This document shows, one piece after another, positions 16,803 through 25,969 of a stretch of 64,000 nt of DNA. Position numbers and translations under genes: made by a program. Below the pieces are notes generated by a model, which was not told the DNA's origin, made no database searches, and was given only the letters and a program-made list of their open reading frames with translations. Each line of letters opens with the position of its first letter. Positions within the stretch are counted from its first letter, which is position 1. The DNA is from Vibrio albus (GTDB taxonomy: Bacteria; Pseudomonadota; Gammaproteobacteria; Enterobacterales; Vibrionaceae): NCBI RefSeq assembly GCF_003144035.1, contig NZ_QFWT01000010.1:62001-126000 (forward strand), written 5' to 3'.

Positions 16803-18179
16803 TTATAAGGCTTTGAAAATAGATTCCACACTCTCTTTAGCATCACCAAAGAGCATCTGAGTATTTTCTTTAAAGAACAGTGGGTTCTGAACGCCAGCAT
16901 AACCGGTGTTCATTGAACGTTTAAATACTACCACGTTCTGTGCGTTCCACACTTCAAGAACTGGCATACCAGCAATCGGGCTGCCTGGATCTTCTTGTGC
17001 AGCAGGGTTAACCGTATCGTTCGCACCAATAACCAGTACCGTATCTGTTTCAGAGAAATCATCATTGATTTCATCCATTTCCAGTACGATATCGTATGGT
17101 ACTTTCGCTTCAGCAAGAAGAACGTTCATGTGACCCGGTAACCTTCCCGCAACCGGGTGGATACCAAAGCGAACATCAATGCCTTTTGAACGTAGCTTTT
17201 CAGTAATTTCATACACTGGGTACTGAGCCTGAGCAACCGCCATACCGTATCCCGGAGTGATGATAACCGACTTAGAGTTCTTCAGCATCTCAGCCACTTC
17301 TTCAGCCGAAGTTTCACGGTGCTCACCATATTCAGTATCACTGCTTACAGACACTTCCTGACCAAAGCCACCCGCGATAACCGAAATAAAGGAACGGTTC
17401 ATCGCCTTACACATAATGTAAGAAAGGATCGCACCCGAAGAACCAACCAGAGCACCAGTTACGATAAGCAAGTCGTTGGCCAGCATAAAGCCAGCTGCCG
17501 CTGCCGCCCATCCTGAGTAGGAGTTCAGCATGGAAACCACAACCGGCATATCAGCACCACCGATAGAAGCAACCAAGTGATAACCAAATACGAAAGCAAT
17601 CAGCGTCATTATCACCAATGCCATCATGCTGCCTTCGGCTTTTACGAAGTAGATCATTAGCAATGTTGAAGACACAATCGCCAGAAGGTTCAGCTTATGC
17701 TTATGCGGAATGTTCAGTGGTGATGATGAAATCACACCACGCAGCTTGCCAAACGCTACGATCGAACCGGTAAATGTAACAGCACCGATAAACACACCCA
17801 GGAATACTTCCACAAGGTGGATGTTCAGCATTGCTTCATCCAGGATCACACCGTGATCCAGATAGCTGTTGTAACCAACCAAAACAGCCGCCATACCTAC
17901 AAAGCTGTGCAGAATCGCAACCAGTTCAGGCATTTCAGTCATTTCTACTTTCTTAGCATAATAGATACCGATGCTGCCACCGATAGCCATTGCCAGAATA
18001 ACCCAGCCAAAACCAGAAGATTCCGGGCCAAAGATAGTCGCAATAAGCGCTATTGTCATACCGATAATACCGTAAGTATTACCGGAACGGGCTGATTCCT
18101 GTTTAGACAGGCCCGCCAGACTCATGATGAATAGAACCGCAGCAACAATGTATGCGGCTTGTACTAATCCTGCAGACAT
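16803..18179 (-). CDS. pntB: NAD(P) transhydrogenase subunit beta
   Basis: A 458-residue inner-membrane subunit. Membrane domain II spans roughly residues 1-260 with about nine helices; the NADP(H)-binding domain III (285-458) contains [30 protein letters not shown] and the terminal [20 protein letters not shown] motif that binds NADP. With PntA it couples hydride transfer from NADH to NADP+ to proton flow into the cell, making NADPH. It lies 10 bp after pntA and ends the operon at a strong terminator. Sequence is close to the enterobacterial and Vibrio type. Confidence 0.96.
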   Translation of the reverse strand: MSAGLVQAAYIVAAVLFIMSLAGLSKQESARSGNTYGIIGMTIALIATIFGPESSGFGWVILAMAIGGSIGIYYAKKVEMTEMPELVAILHSFVGMAAVLVGYNSYLDHGVILDEAMLNIHLVEVFLGVFIGAVTFTGSIVAFGKLRGVISSSPLNIPHKHKLNLLAIVSSTLLMIYFVKAEGSMMALVIMTLIAFVFGYHLVASIGGADMPVVVSMLNSYSGWAAAAAGFMLANDLLIVTGALVGSSGAILSYIMCKAMNRSFISVIAGGFGQEVSVSSDTEYGEHRETSAEEVAEMLKNSKSVIITPGYGMAVAQAQYPVYEITEKLRSKGIDVRFGIHPVAGRLPGHMNVLLAEAKVPYDIVLEMDEINDDFSETDTVLVIGANDTVNPAAQEDPGSPIAGMPVLEVWNAQNVVVFKRSMNTGYAGVQNPLFFKENTQMLFGDAKESVESIFKAL

Positions 18180-18189
18180 TTGTTACTCC

Positions 18190-19725
18190 TTAGTCTTTAC
18201 GGAACATTTCAAGCATACGTTTGGTGACGGTAAAACCACCAAAGATATTGATGCTTGCAATTAACACAGCGATAAATGCAAGGACAGATACAGCTGTATT
18301 TCCCTGCCCGATTTGCAATAAAGCACCAACGACAATAATACCCGAAATAGCATTCGTTACGGACATCAGCGGAGTATGCAGTGCATGCGTAACATTCCAG
18401 ACAACGTAGTAACCTACCACACACGCCAGAACAAATACGGTAAAGTGGGACAAGAATGCTGCTGGTGCAACACTTGCCACCCAACCAAACGCTGCAACCC
18501 CAAGAGCAAGACCAGCAAACTTCTTAGCAGGAGAGACAGGTTTTTCTTCTTTTTTCTCTTGCGGAGCAACAGGAGCTGGCTCAGCTTTTGGCTGCGCTGA
18601 TACCTGAATTGGTGGCGCAGGCCAGGTCACTTCACCTTCTTTTACTACAGTCACACCTCGTAGTACGACATCTTCAAAGTTGATGTCGATGTTGCCGTCT
18701 TTCTCTTTGCATAGCAATTTCAGAAGGTTAACAAGGTTTGTACCATAAAGCTGAGAAGATTGAGTCGGCAGACGACCAACCATATCAGTGTAACCTACGA
18801 CCTTAACACCGTTTGCTGTTGTAATGACTTTATCAGCTTCAGTATATTCACAGTTACCGCCGTTCGCTGCCGCAAGGTCGACAATAACGCTACCAGCTTT
18901 CATGCTGTCTACCATTTCTTTGGTAATCAGCTTAGGAGCCGGGCGTCCTGGGATCAGCGCTGTGGTAACGATGATATCAACGTCTTTCGCCTGAGCTGCG
19001 TAAAGTTCTTCCGCTTTCTTATTGAACTCGTCAGACATTTCTTTCGCATAGCCATCACCAGCGCCAGTATCTTCTTCAAAGTCAACTTCAAGAAACTCTG
19101 CGCCCATAGACTGGACTTGCTCTTTTACTTCAGGACGAACATCAAAAGCACGAACAACCGCACCCAGACTACCCGCAGCACCGATAGCCGCCAGACCAGC
19201 AACACCAGCACCGGCAACCAGCACCTTAGCGGGTGGAACCTTACCTGCAGCCGTAATCTGACCAGTAAAGAAGCGGCCGAATTCATGAGCGGCTTCAACG
19301 ACTGCACGATAGCCTGCAATATTGGCCATAGAACTTAACGCATCAAGAGACTGAGCTCTTGAAATACGAGGAACACAGTCCATCGCCATCACATTAATAT
19401 TCTTAGAGGAAAGCTTTTCCATCAGCTCTGCATGTTGAGCAGGCCAAATAAAACTGATCAGGCTTGCACCGTCTTTAATCAGCTCGATTTCGCTATCTGA
19501 AGGCGCATTCACCTTCAAAATTAAATCCGCATTCCATACTTCTTCAGTCGTAACAACTGAAGCACCTGCAGCTTCAAAAGCTGCATCATCAAAGCTGGCA
19601 TGAATACCCGCTTTGCTTTCAACTGAGACATCAAATCCCAGCTTTAATAACTGCTCAACCGTTTTAGGTGTTGCAGCAACCCGTGTTTCACCTGCGAGTA
19701 TCTCTCTAGGCACACCAATTTGCAT
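18190..19725 (-). CDS. pntA: NAD(P) transhydrogenase subunit alpha
   Basis: A 511-residue subunit in the enterobacterial fused form: soluble NAD(H)-binding domain I (about 1-380), a Pro/Lys/Glu-rich linker ([20 protein letters not shown]), then four membrane helices (about 410-500). Visible motifs are [20 protein letters not shown] at the start, [20 protein letters not shown] (NAD fold) and [20 protein letters not shown]. It is first in the pntAB pair. The upstream 290 bp hold its promoter and an unrelated terminator. Gene position next to vxrABCDE and ddl matches V. cholerae chromosome II as I recall it. Confidence 0.96.
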   Translation of the reverse strand: MQIGVPREILAGETRVAATPKTVEQLLKLGFDVSVESKAGIHASFDDAAFEAAGASVVTTEEVWNADLILKVNAPSDSEIELIKDGASLISFIWPAQHAELMEKLSSKNINVMAMDCVPRISRAQSLDALSSMANIAGYRAVVEAAHEFGRFFTGQITAAGKVPPAKVLVAGAGVAGLAAIGAAGSLGAVVRAFDVRPEVKEQVQSMGAEFLEVDFEEDTGAGDGYAKEMSDEFNKKAEELYAAQAKDVDIIVTTALIPGRPAPKLITKEMVDSMKAGSVIVDLAAANGGNCEYTEADKVITTANGVKVVGYTDMVGRLPTQSSQLYGTNLVNLLKLLCKEKDGNIDINFEDVVLRGVTVVKEGEVTWPAPPIQVSAQPKAEPAPVAPQEKKEEKPVSPAKKFAGLALGVAAFGWVASVAPAAFLSHFTVFVLACVVGYYVVWNVTHALHTPLMSVTNAISGIIVVGALLQIGQGNTAVSVLAFIAVLIASINIFGGFTVTKRMLEMFRKD

Positions 19726-19925
19726 CGTTATTCCCTACTTATTGGCACAATGAATGTTCTGTTTTTATCTGACGATGACGCTGACTTCAAGCATTTTATG
19801 GTAAAAAAAAATCAATCAGTGCCATTCTATACCGAAACCGTTCAATTCTCTCTTTTAGGTGACAAAAGTTCAACGAAAACAGCACTAAACAGAGGTCAAA
19901 CCAGAATAGTGGTTATGATAATTAA

Positions 19926-19958
19926 AAAGAGTCATCCAACGTAAGCAGATGACTCTTT
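19926..19958 (-). terminator. Terminator after the HlyU-type gene
   Basis: AAAGAGTCATC and GATGACTCTTT form an 11-bp stem around an 11-base loop. On the minus strand a TTTTT run follows, so it ends the transcript from 20296-20018. Confidence 0.85.
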
Positions 19959-20017
19959 GAAAAAACAATACATAGCAAGAAGTTTAATAAATTTCAAACC
20001 ATTAAAAACCCGACAAG

Positions 20018-20296
20018 TCAGTTGAATATACTATCACCCATCTGATCAATAAACATTTTTGCTTTATTTAGCATTAATTCATTCGCATCTTGCTCTGAAG
20101 TCACCAAATCAGAGCGGATAAATCTGTGAGATTTTATCTCACCATCTTTCTCTTTGGTTATTCTTCCAGCAATCCGGTACTGGCCCCCCTCTTTTACCGC
20201 CTCCTGATAGATAAGAAAGCCCTTATATTCGACAGGCTCAACTTCCGTTGTTTGTTCGCTGCTTTTGGAACCAAACAACTTCGAAAATAGACCCAC
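20018..20296 (-). CDS. HlyU-type (PF10115) small protein
   Basis: A 92-residue soluble protein reading GLFSKLFGSKSSEQT, then VEYKGFLIYQEAVKEGGQYR, ITKEKDGEIKSHRFIRSDLV and KAKMFIDQMGD. This is the pattern of PF10115, labelled 'transcriptional activator HlyU'; the label should not be taken to mean the ArsR-type HlyU of V. cholerae, and there is no helix-turn-helix here. The GTG at 20296 has AGGAG about 8 bases upstream, while the ATG at 20302 is only two bases from it, so I prefer the GTG. It lies just downstream of the ComFB-type gene and may be co-transcribed. Function unknown. Confidence 0.8.
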   Translation of the reverse strand: MGLFSKLFGSKSSEQTTEVEPVEYKGFLIYQEAVKEGGQYRIAGRITKEKDGEIKSHRFIRSDLVTSEQDANELMLNKAKMFIDQMGDSIFN

Positions 20297-20339
20297 TTGC
20301 ATTACTCCTCTGTCATTTGCGACTGATTAGATGACTGAA

Positions 20340-20708
20340 TCACTTCTGACTCTTTAATGGAACAATTGGCTCCTCGTACCATTGGAGCTCTTCATCATCA
20401 CTATGTTCTGGAATAATAACAGGAATATCATCATGATTCCGATCTTTACGCTGGTCATCCTCAATCAACGTTTCTGCCGCTTTTAAAGCCGCAATAGCTT
20501 GCTCCTGCAACTTAAGCAACTTCTCTTCAGGAAGCCCAGACAGAAAATCAATATCATGTCGGATATAAACTGGCCGTAGTTGATTCAACGCAATACAGGC
20601 AAGGTCGGCTAACTGCTCATTAGTGTATTTATTGGTATACTCTAGTTTTGCCAACTTTGCTCCTATGAGCGTTTCCATATAGTTATGCACATCAACACTT
20701 ATTTGCAT
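20340..20708 (-). CDS. ComFB-family protein
   Basis: A 122-residue protein. MQISVDVHNYMETLIGAKLA followed by DLACIALNQLRPVYIRHDID matches the late-competence ComFB family (PF10719), small helical proteins recently linked in other bacteria to cyclic-dinucleotide binding. The C-terminal third is acidic and probably disordered (DDIPVIIPEHSDDEELQWYE). The ATG at 20706-20708 has GGAG six bases upstream; longer upstream starts read through unlikely sequence. Its position between a small PF10115 protein and a divergent diguanylate cyclase makes a cyclic di-GMP connection worth testing, but that is inference. Confidence 0.82.
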   Translation of the reverse strand: MQISVDVHNYMETLIGAKLAKLEYTNKYTNEQLADLACIALNQLRPVYIRHDIDFLSGLPEEKLLKLQEQAIAALKAAETLIEDDQRKDRNHDDIPVIIPEHSDDEELQWYEEPIVPLKSQK

Positions 20709-20931
20709 TTTCTTCTCCGGTTTTTGCGAACCTCTGTCATTAATCTTAAAACAACGCTGTGGAAAAGGAAAAATCGGAACGATTTCATTCACTATTTTTG
20801 TCAATAATGTTGCCTCAGCCACAGTTTGGATCACAAAATTAATGAGAATTGTTGTAAACACCTGTATCCTATCAGAGTAATCAAATAATAAGCGAACTGT
20901 TGTATTTCAGTCTGCCGTATATGAATTCGTA

Positions 20932-22158
20932 ATGTCCTTTATTCATTCAAATTTTTTCAGATTTGCTTTTCCTATTCTTCTAGTCGTCATTCTGCAGGCG
21001 GGTAACCATAATGTTCTTCTGTTGATTGAGTCGAACCCTGGTGTCGCTGATACACTGCCCTATGTGTTGTTTGCCATTGCACTGCTGCTGTGTCAGGGTT
21101 TTAATCAAGGAAGAATGGGAATGATCGCGGTAGCAATGGCCATAACCTACTACGTTATCCAGGAGCGGCTGCAAACCCCTCTATCTGTTGGTACCACAAA
21201 ATTAGAATTCTCACTTTTGGCATTTATACTGCCGGTCGCCTGCATCATTGTTTACGCATTCCCTGAGAAACGCTTTTTTTCGAGAACGGGAGTACTTTAT
21301 ACCGCAGTACTTGGGTTCATGTGTGGCTGGAGTATTTTCACTGTGCATTATTATCAGGATACCGGTCTGCAATCGCTTTGGGACGGGTGGCTTTTTTCTG
21401 TACCGGAAATATCAAAACTCCCTCTTCTTGTCGTGCTATATAGCTTTTTTATTGTCTGTGCTACCGGCATTGCGGTATTAAAAGCCAACCGGGCATTAGA
21501 TGTGGCGGTATACAGCTGTCTTTTGTTGTCTTCTTTAACATTTTCCATGTTTGATCAGCCTTATATTTCCAGCATACTTTTCTCTTTGGCCGGAATTTTA
21601 CTGATCACCGGAGTAGTAACCACCAGCCATGAACTCGCATACGTGGATCAACTAACCGGCATTCCCGGCCGAAGAGCTTTGGAAACCGAATTAACTCACC
21701 TTGGCAAAAAATACTCCATCGCCATGCTGGATGTGGATCATTTTAAGAAGTTTAATGATACTCACGGACACGATACCGGGGATGACGTACTAAAACTGGT
21801 TGCAAGCAAAATGATGCAGGTTCGTGGAAAAGCAAAAGTCTATCGCTATGGTGGTGAAGAATTTACGGTACTCTTTAAAGGTAAAAATGCAGAGGAAGCC
21901 GCTGATTACCTGGAAGAGCTACGAGAAAGTATCGCCGACTATAAGATGATACTGCGCAACCAGAGCAGCCGGCCTAAAAACGATAAAGAAGGGACCAGAA
22001 ACAGAGGAAACGCTCCCACAACGACATCTGTTAGCGTAACAATTAGCATCGGAGTATCCGACAGTACCGAAATAAAGACGCCTCAGAAAGTCATTAAAGC
22101 CGCAGATGAAGCGCTATACCGGGCCAAAAAAGGCGGACGCAACAAAGTATCCATGTAA
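20932..22158 (+). CDS. Membrane-bound GGDEF diguanylate cyclase
   Basis: A 408-residue protein with about eight predicted membrane helices in residues 1-232 and a C-terminal GGDEF domain (235-405). The active-site motif is GGEEF (307-311), and the metal-binding Asp lies in MLDVDHFKKFND (264-275), so it should make cyclic di-GMP. The RxxD inhibitory site five residues upstream is replaced by RGKA, so product inhibition through the I-site is unlikely. An unusual insert of about 25 polar residues (LRNQSSRPKNDKEGTRNRGN) interrupts the domain before SVTISIGVS. It is divergent from the ComFB-type gene. The signal sensed by the membrane part is unknown. Confidence 0.92.
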   Translation: MSFIHSNFFRFAFPILLVVILQAGNHNVLLLIESNPGVADTLPYVLFAIALLLCQGFNQGRMGMIAVAMAITYYVIQERLQTPLSVGTTKLEFSLLAFILPVACIIVYAFPEKRFFSRTGVLYTAVLGFMCGWSIFTVHYYQDTGLQSLWDGWLFSVPEISKLPLLVVLYSFFIVCATGIAVLKANRALDVAVYSCLLLSSLTFSMFDQPYISSILFSLAGILLITGVVTTSHELAYVDQLTGIPGRRALETELTHLGKKYSIAMLDVDHFKKFNDTHGHDTGDDVLKLVASKMMQVRGKAKVYRYGGEEFTVLFKGKNAEEAADYLEELRESIADYKMILRNQSSRPKNDKEGTRNRGNAPTTTSVSVTISIGVSDSTEIKTPQKVIKAADEALYRAKKGGRNKVSM

Positions 22159-22159
22159 C

Positions 22160-22190
22160 AGGAAAACGGCTAAACCGGCTTTTTTTACAT
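22160..22190 (+). terminator. Possible terminator after the GGDEF gene
   Basis: CGG CTAAA CCG is a short stem flanked by AAAA and a run of seven T, right after the stop codon. Weak but well placed. Confidence 0.45.
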
Positions 22191-22252
22191 CCCCTGCTTG
22201 TATTCACACTATATTCTTCTTACGATTGCATTTTTATCATTGAGTACTATTT

Positions 22253-22690
22253 ATGTCTGACCAAAATAATGAAACCGTTACTGATATTGATCTGGAAACA
22301 GTATCTCCTGAGCTACGAACTGTCATTGAGTATGACGAAGTTCCGGAGCAGATGCTTGGTATGGTTGTTTCTATTCATGAGGCTTCTGAAGAAACAGTAA
22401 GAGAAGCATGGGATCAGATGCCAGCCAGTGCACAGAACATCCTGGACAATTTTGAGCAGTTTCACGCATTAATCTCTGTTAGTCAGGCATTTGCCGGAGT
22501 TAACTTTATGCAGGAAGCACAAAACCTGAATATGTCACAGGAGATGACCGACGAGCAGCAGGAAGCCTACCGGGCCCAGCTTCTTGATCAGGTACTTTAC
22601 AACTGCGTTAAAGATATGACCAAACAAGTGAAGAAAGCCCGCCGGGATCCTATCCTTAAGCGTGATTTTCAGAATGTCTTTAAAAAATAA
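22253..22690 (+). CDS. DUF3069-type conserved protein
   Basis: A 145-residue acidic, helical cytoplasmic protein. The pattern SPELRTVIEYDEVPEQM, then ASEETVREAWDQMPASAQNI and LDNFEQFHALISVSQAFAGV, fits what I recall as DUF3069, a gammaproteobacterial family without known function. The C-terminus is basic (KQVKKARRDPILKRDFQNVF). It follows the GGDEF gene by 94 bp with its own likely promoter. No signal peptide or membrane segment is visible. Confidence 0.75.
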   Translation: MSDQNNETVTDIDLETVSPELRTVIEYDEVPEQMLGMVVSIHEASEETVREAWDQMPASAQNILDNFEQFHALISVSQAFAGVNFMQEAQNLNMSQEMTDEQQEAYRAQLLDQVLYNCVKDMTKQVKKARRDPILKRDFQNVFKK

Positions 22691-22702
22691 GTAAGTACAG
22701 GC

Positions 22703-22715
22703 GTGACAATGTCAC
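22703..22715. other. matS (MatP-binding) site 4
   Basis: GTGACAATGTCAC, exact, embedded in the 19-bp palindrome GGCGTGACAATGTCACGCC just after the DUF3069 gene; 13.7 kb right of dif. Confidence 0.8.
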
Positions 22716-22968
22716 GCCCAACCCTTATATAGCCAATGTACCTCGTCTCTGACAGCCACTTTCGCTTATCTAAACCGGCATGAACCTGCCACGTTCAATA
22801 GCTTATATTGTCCCCGCCGTATAAATACTCTGCTGAAACCGAAACAAGAATAGCCAAAAGCATGAATATAAGTGCTTTATTCCGAATTATACTGATAATT
22901 AATTCTTCTATGGCCTGTTTTTTGCTACGATTCTACAAGTGTCAGAATTTTATGTATATGGAGCATTC

Positions 22969-23505
22969 ATGTCAGTTCGGTCCCGTTCTCTTTTGATATT
23001 TGGCTTGGCCTCATTTTTTTCCACTAATTTGTATGCCAATAATTTTAGTTATAACAGCATCGACTTCCGTGTGGGTGGCAGCCCGACAACCGTAGGCGGT
23101 GAATTTACCACTCAATTTACCGAAAATGCTCATTTTGCTGGTAAAGTAGACAGTGAATTTGAAGGTGACTGGGATATTGCGGCGGGGGTCGGTTTTAACG
23201 GTCCAATGGGACAGTTTATGGATATCCACGGACAGATGTTCCTCCATAACGTAAAAACGTCTTCGGGCGATCTTGTCGGTGAAAATTTCATGATCGAGTT
23301 CAATATGGGCCCACGTATCTGGCTATATGATAATATTGAATTACACGGAAAAGTAGGTCAATTGGTAGAAGATGACGATACGCATGCTGTATTTGAAATT
23401 GGCGGTCGTTTCCATTCGACTCAACAATTAGTGCTTGGTGCCAGTATCAGAAGCAATGGCATTTATGGCACACAGTTCTTAATGACGACACGTTTCCAGT
23501 ATTAA
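22969..23505 (+). CDS. Small outer-membrane beta-barrel protein
   Basis: A 178-residue protein with signal peptide MSVRSRSLLIFGLASFFSTN (cleavage near ANN, about residue 23). The mature part alternates amphipathic strands and Gly/Asp turns (FAGKVDSEFEGDWDIAAGVG, NGPMGQFMDIHGQMFLH), ends in Tyr (TTRFQY) and is long enough for an eight-stranded barrel. I start at the ATG 22969, with GGAG five bases upstream; an in-frame ATG at 22939 would put ten residues before the signal peptide. I do not recognise a named family. A hairpin terminator follows. Confidence 0.78.
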   Translation: MSVRSRSLLIFGLASFFSTNLYANNFSYNSIDFRVGGSPTTVGGEFTTQFTENAHFAGKVDSEFEGDWDIAAGVGFNGPMGQFMDIHGQMFLHNVKTSSGDLVGENFMIEFNMGPRIWLYDNIELHGKVGQLVEDDDTHAVFEIGGRFHSTQQLVLGASIRSNGIYGTQFLMTTRFQY

Positions 23506-23516
23506 GCTTTATATAC

Positions 23517-23567
23517 ACAGCCCTGAACACCTTTATTATTGAGTGAAAATTTTCAGGGCTGTTTTCA
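23517..23567. terminator. Terminator between the barrel and DUF2391-type genes
   Basis: ACAGCCCTGAA and TTCAGGGCTGT form an 11-bp stem with a 24-base AT-rich loop, followed by TTTTC on the plus strand. It lies between two convergent genes. Confidence 0.78.
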
Positions 23568-23583
23568 TTTTATTCTCAAAAAA

Positions 23584-23979
23584 TCACTCTTTATCAAAAC
23601 TGTCTACAACGATAGCCCCCATCGAGGCAGGCATAGTAATAATCACGATCCTCTTCAAAGCAATGACCGGCTCGGTAAGCAAAGGGAGCTTATCCAGACT
23701 GAACAAAATTAATGCCACAATAATTGCAGTAAAAAAATAGGCGATAAACATCCGGGCAATAAAAACAAATACCCGGTTACGTATATTTTCCTGAAATACG
23801 GAATAGTAGGTATAAAAACCAAGAAAAAAGATCGAAAGCAGCCACAACATACCCAAATTTAGCAGTGGTAATGTCTGTCCCATTTTCCAGGCTTCTTCTG
23901 AAAATGAAACAGGTACGGCTAAAGCAAACGCTCCAACAAATATCTGACTCGCATCCTCTAGATTAAAGCTAATTTTCAT
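23584..23979 (-). CDS. DUF2391-like integral membrane protein
   Basis: A 131-residue protein with four predicted membrane helices (about 12-30, 37-58, 68-92 and 103-125). FVGAFALAVPVSFSEEAWKM in the first part recalls DUF2391 (PF09622) proteins, which have a helix-breaking Pro followed by an acidic residue and Trp. I am only fairly sure of the family. It sits 38 bp from the cobT stop and reads the same way, so read-through from the cobalamin operon is possible, but nothing ties it to cobalamin. Confidence 0.65.
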   Translation of the reverse strand: MKISFNLEDASQIFVGAFALAVPVSFSEEAWKMGQTLPLLNLGMLWLLSIFFLGFYTYYSVFQENIRNRVFVFIARMFIAYFFTAIIVALILFSLDKLPLLTEPVIALKRIVIITMPASMGAIVVDSFDKE

Positions 23980-24017
23980 ACCACTCCCCGTATTAAGCTT
24001 CCGGCACCGTTAGATTG

Positions 24018-25079
24018 TTATACAGGATCCGGTAAGTTAATTCCGGTAGCCTGTAATGTTCCCATACGATAATACATTGCATGTGCCGCATCCAGAAACG
24101 GCATGGCCAAAGCTGCGCCGCTGCCTTCCCCTAGTCGTAACCCCATATGGATAAACGGCTCTAATTTCAGGTGTTCCAGTGCCAGTACTGCGCCTTTTTC
24201 TGCAGACTGGTGAGACGGAATGAAATACCCGGCGACATTCGGCTCAATAAGACAGGCTACCAATGCTGACGCATAGGAAAGAAAACCATCCAGGACAACT
24301 GGTGTTTTCATCGCCGCCGCTCCCAACATAGCGCCAGTCATAGCCGCCAGATCAAATCCACCAACCTTCGCCATAATATCCACTCCGTCTTGCGAGTTTG
24401 GACAATGTAACGCGATAGCCTCTGTGACGACATTCACTTTATGCTTGAGTCTGCACTCGGGCAAATTAGCTCCCAACCCAACCACGCTCTCTGGCTCATG
24501 ACCGGTGACCACACTAACAATCGCGGCGGCAGGAGTCGTATTGGCAATCCCAAGCTCACCTACACCAATGACTCCAAGTTGGTCATGGTCAATCGATTGT
24601 TTAACATGATTAGCCACATCCAGAATCAGCTGCTCTGTCTGCGCATAAGTCATCGCCGGCTCTTTAAGAATGTTTCCGCATCCACGCGCAACTTTCATGT
24701 TGGTGATGCCTTCAATAGGGTCACAATCAATGCCAACATCGATCATCTCAACTTCCACGCCGTTAGACTGACTCAACACAGACACACCGGTCAGCCCCCT
24801 GACATTGTTACCTGCCTGAATTGCGGTCACTTCCTGAGGTGAAACCGCGACCCCTTCATCATACACACCGTGGTCACCAGCCATGACAAAGATCTTTTTA
24901 GGGCCAACCTTCCAGTTGGTCGTGCGGTAAATTGCCGCAAGCTGACAGGCCAGTTGTTCCAGAAGTCCAAGGCTGCCTAAAGGTTTAATCAACTGATCAA
25001 CATGGTTCCTGGCGTGCTGTCTGCTCTTTTCATCTACAGGCAGAATAGCAGCTGCCAGTTCAGCTAATAAAGGGTTCAT
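24018..25079 (-). CDS. cobT: Nicotinate-nucleotide--dimethylbenzimidazole phosphoribosyltransferase
   Basis: A 353-residue cytoplasmic enzyme that makes alpha-ribazole 5'-phosphate, the activated lower ligand of cobalamin, from NaMN and DMB. Visible landmarks are IKPLGSLGLLEQLACQLAAI (base binding), VMAGDHGVYDEGVAVSPQEV, GVGELGIANTTPAAAIVSV and GLRLGEGSGAALAMPFLDAA with the catalytic Glu near the C-terminus. It ends the leftward run of cobalamin genes, about 70 bp beyond cobS. Length and all motifs are normal. The start is one of two adjacent ATGs (25082 or 25079). Confidence 0.95.
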   Translation of the reverse strand: MNPLLAELAAAILPVDEKSRQHARNHVDQLIKPLGSLGLLEQLACQLAAIYRTTNWKVGPKKIFVMAGDHGVYDEGVAVSPQEVTAIQAGNNVRGLTGVSVLSQSNGVEVEMIDVGIDCDPIEGITNMKVARGCGNILKEPAMTYAQTEQLILDVANHVKQSIDHDQLGVIGVGELGIANTTPAAAIVSVVTGHEPESVVGLGANLPECRLKHKVNVVTEAIALHCPNSQDGVDIMAKVGGFDLAAMTGAMLGAAAMKTPVVLDGFLSYASALVACLIEPNVAGYFIPSHQSAEKGAVLALEHLKLEPFIHMGLRLGEGSGAALAMPFLDAAHAMYYRMGTLQATGINLPDPV

Positions 25080-25151
25080 CATTTTTCTCCTTTCAGAAAT
25101 AATGGTCTGCGGGTGTCATTTTATTCATATATAACTTATGCAGATCTGCCG

Positions 25152-25913
25152 TTATACCTTGAATACACTCACCATAACTATTAAAAAACATAATTCAAAC
25201 AACTCATTACCGGCACCTAAGGTATCGCCGGTCTGACCGCCAATCACCCGGTTGATATAGCTCCGGTACACAAAACAAAACAGGCTGGTAACAAGCAATC
25301 CCACTCCCCCTTTCCAGCCGAGGGTAAACAATGACAACAGCGTTCCTGTAGCCAGTGTCAGGCCCAGCCGTGCTGAAGAAATACGATTAATATAGATATG
25401 TCCGAGTCCTGACTCCCGAGCGTAATGCTGTCTGTACATCAGGAGTGACATCAGAGTCCGGCCAGCTAAGGGAGAAGCCACTAATATCCAAAGCGCTGAT
25501 TCAGGGAACTGCCGTAAAATTTGTGACACCACCAGTACCTTGAGCAGTAATACAAAAAACAACGCCAATGCACCGTGTGTGCCCAGACGACTGTCTTTCA
25601 TTATTTCCAGCATTCGCTCCGGAGTCCGGGCTGAAAAGATACCGTCGGCGGTATCCGCTAGTCCGTCAAGATGAAAGCCACCGGTTAACAGCGCCATCAT
25701 AAATACATAAACCGCGGCACCTAGCAGGCTGTCCCAGCCCAGAAATCGCGTTGCGCCCATAGTGATAACCGCAGCAATACCTCCGAGAATAAGCCCCACC
25801 CAAGGAAAGGCAACAATACCTTTATAAGTATCATCAAAGTCAAAATCATGAGTCCAACTTTGAGGTACCGGCAGACGAGTCATAAACTGTAGGGTTACGA
25901 AAAATGCTTTCAT
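25152..25913 (-). CDS. cobS: Adenosylcobinamide-GDP ribazoletransferase (cobalamin synthase)
   Basis: A 253-residue inner-membrane enzyme that joins AdoCbi-GDP and alpha-ribazole(-P), the last assembly step. It opens FVTLQFMTRLPVP and has GGFHLDGLADTADGIFSARTP..EIMKDSRLGTHG, the conserved Asp/His-rich loop, and a late GGQTGDTLGAGNELFELCFL. Six to seven membrane helices. Its ATG overlaps the stop of a 19-codon mini-ORF by 4 bp (ATGA), and that mini-ORF in turn overlaps cbiO, so cobS is translationally linked to the cbi run. Confidence 0.95.
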   Translation of the reverse strand: MKAFFVTLQFMTRLPVPQSWTHDFDFDDTYKGIVAFPWVGLILGGIAAVITMGATRFLGWDSLLGAAVYVFMMALLTGGFHLDGLADTADGIFSARTPERMLEIMKDSRLGTHGALALFFVLLLKVLVVSQILRQFPESALWILVASPLAGRTLMSLLMYRQHYARESGLGHIYINRISSARLGLTLATGTLLSLFTLGWKGGVGLLVTSLFCFVYRSYINRVIGGQTGDTLGAGNELFELCFLIVMVSVFKV

Positions 25914-25969
25914 TGCTGACGTCCTGCTGCTGGGTGAACAGGGAAATCATCCATAATGGCCCGACTCAT
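25910..25969 (-). pseudogene. 19-codon mini-ORF at the cbiP position (possible cbiP deletion scar)
   Basis: The frame encodes MSRAIMDDFPVHPAAGRQQ and a stop. Its ATG overlaps the cbiO stop by 4 bp (ATGA) with AAAGGAG well spaced upstream, and its stop overlaps the cobS ATG by 4 bp in the same manner. In Salmonella the gene between cbiO and the cob genes is cbiP (cobyric acid synthase), whose protein begins M-x-x-A-(V/I)-M-x-Q-G-T. The first six residues, MSRAIM, fit that start. I infer an in-frame internal deletion of cbiP that kept its start and coupling signals. It could also be a real tiny coupling peptide unrelated to CbiP. Confidence 0.5.

Noticed and set aside
19720..19944. Rightward 74-codon frame upstream of pntA
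   Set aside because: It covers the pntA promoter region and ends at a terminator that belongs to the opposite strand; no protein features.
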